Positions 57,872 through 64,000 of a stretch of 64,000 nucleotides of DNA are shown here, in pieces. Source of the stretch: Talinum fruticosum. Taxonomy: Eukaryota; Streptophyta; Magnoliopsida; Caryophyllales; Talinaceae. Made by a program: the position numbers and the translations under genes. The notes under the pieces are model-generated. The model saw nothing but the letters and a program-made list of their open reading frames with translations, did no database searches and was not told where the DNA came from. Location: positions 310,001-374,000 of the forward strand of contig JAITYX010000078.1 in NCBI GenBank assembly GCA_021018815.1. The letters are read 5' to 3'. Position 1 is the stretch's first letter. Every line of letters begins with the position of its first letter.

Positions 57872-58899
57872 ATGACTACCCAGATTTGTTCCCAAACAAA
57901 TCTATTACAATTTTCCTAGGCTTAGAATTTACCTTATCCGATCGACCTAATACTTCCAAGTTGAAGTTACCTTATCAACTTGGGATCCTCCAATTTTTCT
58001 CGGGGTTAGAAGTTCCCTTATCTAACCTGGTACTTCCAAACCGAGGTAACCTTTACAGTTTGGGACAACCGAGTTAAGGTAACCTTTATAACTCGATCGA
58101 GAGAGAAAGAGTAGAAGAGTAGTAAGAATTGCAATACAACCGACTCGGAAAAATACAACTCGGAATATTAGAATTACAGTTTGGGAGTTGTATGCTAGAG
58201 AAGATGTTCAATATGGTCTCTCTTTTTCTTCCCTTCGTCGGTTGAAATCTTGTGCTAAGGCTTCTATACATAGTCCGCCTTGAAGAGATAGCCGTTGAGC
58301 CTCCAACGTCTTTCACGTTAAAGCTGCTCGAGTCAACTAGCCGTTGTAACGGATAGTTTGAGTCACTCAGATTTCTAGGCCACCTTGAAATAGCCGTTGT
58401 GCCTTGGTCCTAACTTCCAACAACTCTTTTTCCAGCTTTTGTAAACTGGAAAAGTAGAACGAAAAGACCGTTAGACTCATAAATAAAATATTACCCAAAA
58501 CGAGTAATGACAAGGCTGTCAGTAAGTTCCGAGCTTTTCTAGAAATTTTAGCTTTTTGTTTTGCGAGTGCTTTAATGGTCGAAGCCTTTTGTTTTTGCTT
58601 TTTCTTCGGATAATTAACATTAGAAAAACCTGCAAAAACATTAAGCACAATGGTTCTCAAAGTATAAATATACTTTGGTCCATAATTAGATAAGGATTAG
58701 TCTAAATAAAGCATTTAATGACTAATAACCTTAATCTATTAATCTGGAATATTTCAAGTCTAATATTCAATAAACTCGCATTCCGAGATATGCCAAAATT
58801 CATAAATAAATCATTCAATCTTAATGGGCACATGAGTTATATAGACATTTTACAATTATGTATGATTAAACAAATAATAGCGTAGGCAAACTAAATGTC

Positions 58900-59110
58900 C
58901 GAGTTTGACTTAGTGGGTCAGAATATGAGTTCCGAGTGGGTCAAATCGGAGTGGGTCGGAATCTAGTTCCGAGTGGGTCGGATCCGAGTAGGTTAGAATC
59001 GAATCCTAAGTGGGTCGGATCCGAGTGGGTCGGACTTACTCGGTTTGTCATAGCTAACTCAAATTCTACTTTCGAGTCCGAGTCTGACTTAGTGGGTCGG
59101 ACTTAGTCGG
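58900..59110. repeat. GTGGGTCGG cluster in LTR F
   Basis: About eight copies of GAGTGGGTCGGA / CCGAGTGGGTCGG with irregular spacing, absent from the other LTRs of the family. Confidence 0.75.
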
Positions 59111-59539
59111 ATAATCTTAATATGCTTAAGTTTGAGTTCGATCAAGAATAAGTAATATTGAAATGATGAATTGTAAAGCATATGACTTAGTTAAATGAAT
59201 TTCTTTTAGGATGCTTCTTACTTTATCCTAAATTTAGATGAATGCATGAAATCAAAGCACATCCAAGGGGTTAGTCGAGTCATACTGAGTCTTCAACCTT
59301 AAGGGAATACAATACCCTAAAGGATCAAGCCGGACGTAAAACTAAAAGGAATGAATTATTTTATTGAAATTTTTTCGTCGTTCACGGTTTATACTCTTGC
59401 GAGTCGGAGTATTACATTTAATTTCAACTTGCAAGAATGAGCAGTTTAGGCTCTTGCTTAGGAGCTTACATGCAACAATGTTCAAGAATAATAAAGTTTC
59501 AAGAATTTTCCATTTACGGGATCAACTCATACCCTTTCG

Positions 59540-59690
59540 AGTATCGAGTGTCTTGTAGGCACCATTCATGTAGACTTCTCGCACCATATAGGGATCATCC
59601 CACTTTGAAGTGATCTTGATTCCAATCTTGCGAGACATGATGATCGCCTTGTTACTAGAAGTACCCGATCTTCTACTTCAAACGAGCACG
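59540..59690 (-). pseudogene. Ty3 integrase C-terminal remnant of element G
   Basis: The minus-strand frame reads SRKIGIKITSKWDDPYMVRE then VYMNGAYKTLD, matching the (P)KWEGPY.V..V...GAY pattern at the end of Ty3-type integrases. It lies just downstream (minus strand) of the gag relic, so most of pol has been lost from between them. Confidence 0.5.
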
Positions 59691-59991
59691 AGTCGGACTT
59701 TTTTATTTTATTTTTTAATGCCTGTGATAATATTCTAACTTCGTGAGGCTTAGAATCACCCGATTGACCCGTAAGGACCACAATGCGTCTTTTTACTCTC
59801 AGCGAGCCATCTCGTCTTTATGTCTAGTGTTGAGATGTGCTTCATGCAGGAAGGGATAGAACTTTATACTTCATTTGTATCGCCAAGACGATGGAACAAT
59901 GAGTCTTTCTACCGAATCGGCGATGATTTAGACACATCTTTTTCCTTCTTGATTTTGCTGAAAACTAAAGGTCTTGACTGCCCGCTTCCTT

Positions 59992-60183
59992 TTATTCTAT
60001 AGAATATCGAGGGTTTGGGATTTTGGTCTCCCTATTCTCGTGAACACGGAATGGCGTCTTTCCGAGGTAGACAAGCCGCAACCTATCGAGCACCGAGGAC
60101 CTTACGGTAGGTTGGACATCTTCATCATCATTGTCCTCCACCTTTTCTTCATCTTCTAGTTCTAAACACGAAGTCATGTTCAC
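59992..60183 (-). pseudogene. Acidic/linker remnant between gag and integrase of G
   Basis: A 63-codon minus-strand frame with an acidic stretch (LEDEEKVEDNDDEDVQPT) followed by SSVLDRLRLVYLGKTPF. It recalls the VFDRL segment of Tat-lineage gag-pol linkers. Recognition is from memory. Confidence 0.4.
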
Positions 60184-60589
60184 CGTGACTTTCTCAAAGA
60201 AATTTGTCGGGAAGAACTCCTCTAAGGTGATTGGAACAAGTGGCTCTTATTTAAAGAAGTTAATAGGTTAGATTTCCCGTTTCTTGCTTACCTTTGACCT
60301 TTCCTTGTTCTTTGTATGCCTAGGATTCTTCCTTACGCTTTGCCTTTTTCTACAATGGACATATGGTGATCTGGACATGACTTTGTCTCATTGGCCTTCG
60401 ACGAGTGACAAGGGTCCATCCTTCTTGATCTTCATCCGGAATATCTACGAGTAGGATTGAGTTCCATATGCGGTGCTTGTACCGTTAATGGAAAGATCAC
60501 TGGTTCCGATTTCCAAATTGAAGTGTAAACAACTCTATTTTGGGAGACTGAGTTGGAGAGTTCTCTAGTTAGATGGAGGTACAATTGGT

Positions 60590-62399
60590 CTCAGCTGTGT
60601 CATCCACATCTAATATGATCTTTCCATCTTCGACCAATTGCAAAATGCGTTCCTTGAGTCCGATATACTTCTCAAGAGGGTGATTAATAACCCTATGGTA
60701 TCGACAATATTTTGGATCGAAGTCTTTTCCGCTTTTTCTAGCCGTTTTGGTTTAGGAAGTTCAATCACCTTGTTCTCTAACAAGTCATCTAACATTCCCG
60801 ACAAGTCCGAGTCCGGGAATGGGTACTTCTTCTCCTGAAGCTCTTTTAGTGTGGGGCGCTTCTTCGCGGCATCCTTAGAATATATGATCTTCTTTTGCTT
60901 TGACTTGGGCTTTCCAAAAATTTGCACCGGCTTTCTAGTGGAAATATACATTGATCTGTTTTTGAAGACTTAGTACTCTTCTTGTACTCGCTCCGATCCT
61001 TCTTTGATTCATATGAGGAGGAAGACTCATTGCCACGCCCTGTTATTGTCATTTCAATGTCATGAGCCTTGGTAGCCAATTCTCGGAAAGTTCTTGGCTT
61101 GCTTACTGCGAGAATATAAAGCAAGTCCTATTCCATGCCATGAGTGCACATCTCCACGACGAGATGCTTCGGAAAATCTATCCTTGCATTCGAGGCTGAG
61201 GGCTCTCCGAGTGCTTGATGTACTTGAGAACTGGTTCCTCTTTTCGCTGCCTTGCATTAGTCGGCTCCGTCATACTAACAATGCGTTGGGTGATATAAAA
61301 CCTGTTAAGGAATTCTTGTTCCATCTACTCCCGGTTGTTGATGGATTTTGGCTTTAAGTCCGTGTACCGGTCAAAAGCAATTCCTTTTAGAGTTCGAACG
61401 AACTCGCTTTACCAACCTATCTCCTTCCGTGCCAGCATTGCTGTAGGTTTCGATGAAGTGCGCAATGTGTTGCTTAGGATTGCCTTTACCGTTGAACTGT
61501 TGGAATTTCGATGGTTGATAACCATGCGACATTCTTAGGGCATAGATCCTCTTAGTATAGGGCTTCGTGTACAGGTGAGACTTACGAGACCCTTCTCCTA
61601 GCCGATTCTTGACCGCCTTTGCAATTAAGTTCCGGATTTGTTCAACGGACATTGAAGCCAGTGGATTCTCCTTTGGTTCATCGTCGATTCTTCATCGTGG
61701 TTGGACTCCTTATCGAACCCCTCGTTGTCGAGCATTTGTTAAAAGCTTCGGATGACTTCTTCTCCAACTTCTTTGTCGAGCTAGCGATTTGCTCGCTTTG
61801 AAGCTTGATTTGTGCATCCTTTTCTGCGCTTTCTCTAGCAAGTCTTGTTAGTGTTTCATTCATCTCATTCAGTTGTTCTTCAATATTGATAGCTTCGTCA
61901 CCATTACTGGCATGATGACATTGTTAAAGGATTCGACTTCAATATGAGAGAATGGCGAGTCTTTGGGAGACGGGGGCATGGAATCCCCACTGGCATAACC
62001 ATCGCCTTCTTCACTAGAAAGCATGAAGATAGGGTTGGTGTGAGCTTGGAGTTCATCCATCCCGCGAGGAATCGTCCGCTTCAAGTTGAAAACAGGAATA
62101 ACTTTCTCCTTCAGGCTGATATGTTGACACAGTTTGATTGACTCCATTGAGCAGAGTTGGAGTCAAGGTTTTGAATCGGACGTAGCTGAAATGGTGCAGC
62201 TACACTTGGTTCCTTCACAACAATAACGACAACGGCTCTTGCCATACTTCTAGTCATCATTTTGCTAGATGTATCGCCAGCATTGGTGGATCCTTGAGAA
62301 GTTGATCCAAGTAGTTTTGTTCTTTGAAGATTGAGTGACTGCGTCTTTGGGAGCCATGTGTTCTTCAAAGGTGTAAAGTGTTGATTGGTTTGGAGCCAT
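60590..62399 (-). pseudogene. Ty3-type Gag of element G (broken)
   Basis: Retrotransposon Gag relic. A start is likely at 62399 (MAPNQSTLYTFEEH), where a 42-bp duplication repeats 14 codons in frame. Later blocks: MMTRSMARA; NETLTRLARESAEKDAQIKL; MSVEQIRNLIAKAVKNRLGE; SHLYTKPYTKRIYALRMSHG; YQPSKFQQFNGKGNPKQHIA and HFIETYSNAGTEGDRLVK (core of the Gag domain of plant Tat/Retand-type elements); FRELATKAHDIEMTI; and a terminal DPKYCRYHRVINHPLE-like segment. Five or more frame changes. It lies 60-80 bp from the primer-site-like stretch. Confidence 0.8.
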
Positions 62400-62433
62400 G
62401 TGTTCTTCAAAGGTGTAGAGTGTTGATTGGTTT
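62350..62433 (-). repeat. In-frame 42-bp duplication at the Gag start of G
   Basis: Two 42-bp units with one mismatch, each encoding 14 residues that begin at a Met codon on the minus strand. Confidence 0.8.
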
Positions 62434-62460
62434 GGAGAAATAGATGAGAGGCGGAGATGT

Positions 62461-62479
62461 CACACCGAGCGTGCCAGAA
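62461..62479 (-). promoter_or_regulatory. Primer-site region of element G
   Basis: Just inside the 5' LTR, the minus strand reads TTCTGGCACGCTCGGTGTG. It resembles the TGGCACGCC.GGTGG.AC motif seen after the 5' LTR in plant Ty3 Tat-type elements. The tRNA was not assigned. Confidence 0.5.
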
Positions 62480-62481
62480 TT

Positions 62482-63010
62482 TGTAAAACACAAATTTCGA
62501 GTCTAAAATAAATAAAGACAGAAAATTAGGAAACAAATATAATTTGTAATTATTTTTGTTTCATGGGTACAATATCTCGTATTGAATACAATTAATGTAA
62601 TCCTCTGGTTCAATCTCCCGATTTCGAATGTGATGAGAGTCTTGAATCTGAATCGTTGACTCCGATTTACGAACCGTTGCGGACTTTGATCGTTGACGCT
62701 TGATAGTTGGATGTTGTTTGTAGTCCGAGCTCCGAACTTTGCGAGATGTTGAATGTGTCTAGAAAATGAAGGGATGACCTCTATTTATAACCTTTTGGAG
62801 CTAGGGTTTGACTTGGGTTTTGGGCTCGGGCCTATAATTTAGTAATTATTTCTTAAAAGAAATATTTACTATTTATTGCGTCATCGGTGACACGTGGCAG
62901 CTTCTAATTGGCCAGAATTTAATTTCTTTTGATTTTAATTTTAAAGGCTTTTTTCGAAGCTAATTTTACAAATGGCGGCAAATAGTTGGCTAACGAATTT
63001 TTACCTCCTA
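62482..63010 (-). repeat. 5' LTR of element G
   Basis: 529 bp, TGTAAAACACAAATTTCG to CTCCTA, then target duplication CTTAT. The terminal CA seems lost through deletion of an AC, because the other LTR ends CTCCTACA. A TATA word is at 62781-62790. Confidence 0.82.
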
Positions 63011-63015
63011 CTTAT
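63011..63015. repeat. Right target-site duplication of element G
   Basis: CTTAT, identical to 50303-50307. Confidence 0.7.
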
Positions 63016-64000
63016 GTTATCTTCTGCCCACAAAATTTCCTGAGTTGTGTGTTGAACGCCAAGTAATGAATCGAGTTACGAACACTTGAGTACTTCTGGG
63101 TGGCTACCAGAGTCACCAGAATTATCCATGCCCAAACTCAAGCCTCTGATGATGGCTAGACTCAACATGAGAGAGGCGGAGACAATTAGATTTTTTTGTT
63201 CAGCATTATGTTTGCCTCTCTTTAATAGGCATATATATAACATCTTATGTGACGTTTAGAATTTCACCGGCTACTAAGGCCCGGCGAGGCGCGACCTGTA
63301 AATTACAATACTTTCACTCGGCCACACAAGTAGTAAATAACACATCTCTATCTCAATACGTATCTCCATGTTTCATACAAGGAATGAGGTATGAAAAAAA
63401 AATAACTAGTAGTGTTATAGTAATTCACCGTCTAACTGACATAATAATTTCACATTAATCATACCCTTAAATAATCCAAACATCACTAAAAGTAAATGTC
63501 CCTTTATGCTAATTAACTATACAATATGATAATATACTAAATATAATGCCTTGACTTATATGATGAAGATGGAAAAATTCTTCCTTATTCATTCATTATA
63601 TTACATCTTAGTTTGACTACATTTTTAACGTGTTTAAATAAACCGTATCCATCTTAACCGTTAGAAACTACATTAAAGTAACAACACCAAACTTTGACTT
63701 TATATCATAATTCTAAGTCAAAGCGCTCCATTCACATAGACACAAAGTCCACATAGGGATCAAACTATAAAAAGAAGAGACCCAACGGTCATTTCTAAAG
63801 TTCGTCAAAGCACACATAGTCTAATACATCTGTCATGGCATAACTCCCACCAAGTCGAGCATGTCACTCTTTTGTGTGATGTGAATCATAAGTCTAGTTT
63901 ACGCAAAAAAACTAACCGGGGCCACTAGATTAACATTACTTAATGTTCACCTTGATAATTAAGATTCAACTTTAAGGCTTTAATATAAAAATAAGACATT
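63016..64000. other. Flanking DNA with no recognised feature
   Basis: AT-rich sequence. No conserved coding sequence, terminal repeats or RNA gene was seen to the end of the window. Confidence 0.4.

Larger units (their letters stand above)
54713..59295 (-). mobile_element. Solo LTR F of the Sirevirus-like family, itself interrupted
   Basis: Ends TGAAAGTTTGTTC (54713) and GAGTCTTCA (59295), with ACCTT on both sides. Without the nested LTR H it is about 1.68 kb, like the other family LTRs. Shared blocks are the CCTAGAGGGGG...GAATAGGGTGA hairpin area (54744-54772), the GTGGAAAC...CCAAGTCAAATCCACTA stretch, and the ACCGAGGTAACCTTTACAG repeats at 57950-58100. It carries local repeats of GTGGGTCGGATCCGA at 58900-59110. 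No internal element sequence remains. Confidence 0.88.
50308..63010 (-). mobile_element. Ty3-type element G (Tat/Retand-like), non-autonomous
   Basis: 12.7 kb including the nested LTR F. LTRs at 50308-51043 and 62482-63010, target duplication CTTAT on both sides, a primer-site-like stretch at 62461-62479 and a purine-rich tract at 51044-51056. The minus strand encodes a Ty3-type gag relic (60590-62399) and only a sliver of integrase (59540-59690). No protease, reverse transcriptase or RNase H is visible. Between coding and 3' LTR lie two minisatellite arrays, a known habit of the Tat/Ogre/Retand lineage; that placement is inferred. It is cut by solo LTR F with its own duplication. Confidence 0.8.

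Overview
This window is nuclear DNA from a flowering plant, almost certainly a transposon-rich intergenic region. The evidence is Ty1/copia and Ty3-type retrotransposons with plant-type primer sites, CACTA, hAT and PIF/Harbinger-like DNA transposons, degenerate CCCTAAA repeats, GT-AG introns and low coding density. I find no intact single-copy host gene. Nearly every recognisable protein is a frameshifted or stop-interrupted transposon relic. The species cannot be named from the sequence.

Layout. 1-16575: two Sirevirus-like Ty1/copia elements on the minus strand, A (1-6704, cut by the window edge) and B (6705-16575). A sits inside the 3' LTR of B. 16576-23556 and 34051-34650: DNA-transposon territory. 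It holds one CACTA right end (to 17915), a telomere-like tract (18011-18128), a LINE remnant, a gene-like fragment, and a second CACTA element (about 19.6-34.65 kb) with a Ptta/En-Spm-like gene and a C48 (ULP1-like) peptidase gene. 23557-34050: copia element C on the plus strand, with both LTRs, inserted in the last exon of that peptidase gene. 34651-36496: a third CACTA-like end (36113) and low-complexity DNA. 36497-38121: solo LTR E with a perfect AATTT duplication. 38351-40872: three PIF/Harbinger-like MITEs flanked by TAA. 41298-45790: a hAT element with a perfect 8-bp duplication, a broken transposase with BED and hATC regions, and an embedded LINE fragment. 45799-50302: non-coding DNA with a 577-bp hAT-type MITE and other MITE-like units. 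50308-63010: a Ty3-type element G on the minus strand, with LTRs at both ends and a perfect CTTAT duplication. It keeps a gag relic but almost no pol, and has two minisatellite arrays near its 3' LTR. Inside G is solo copia LTR F (54713-59295, duplication ACCTT). Inside F is a 2.9-kb solo LTR H of another family (54970-57871). 63016-64000 has no recognised feature.

How the parts work together. Copies A, B and C share one plan: LTR, tRNA-iMet-type primer site, Gag with a CCHC knuckle, DSG protease, HHCC/DDE integrase, YVDD reverse transcriptase, RNase H, a third ORF starting MPKRG, a polypurine tract and the 3' LTR. The third ORF lies where Sireviruses carry an env-like gene. In both copies that keep it, a TATA box lies 200-270 bp upstream. 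The insertions can be dated relative to one another from target-site duplications: A after B, C after the CACTA element, H after F after G. I see no evidence of a wholly new system. The most useful leads are the possible separate ORF3 promoter, the LINE fragment inside the hAT element, the 3' minisatellites of G, and the strong overuse of CCGAG/CTCGG words across several unrelated repeats.
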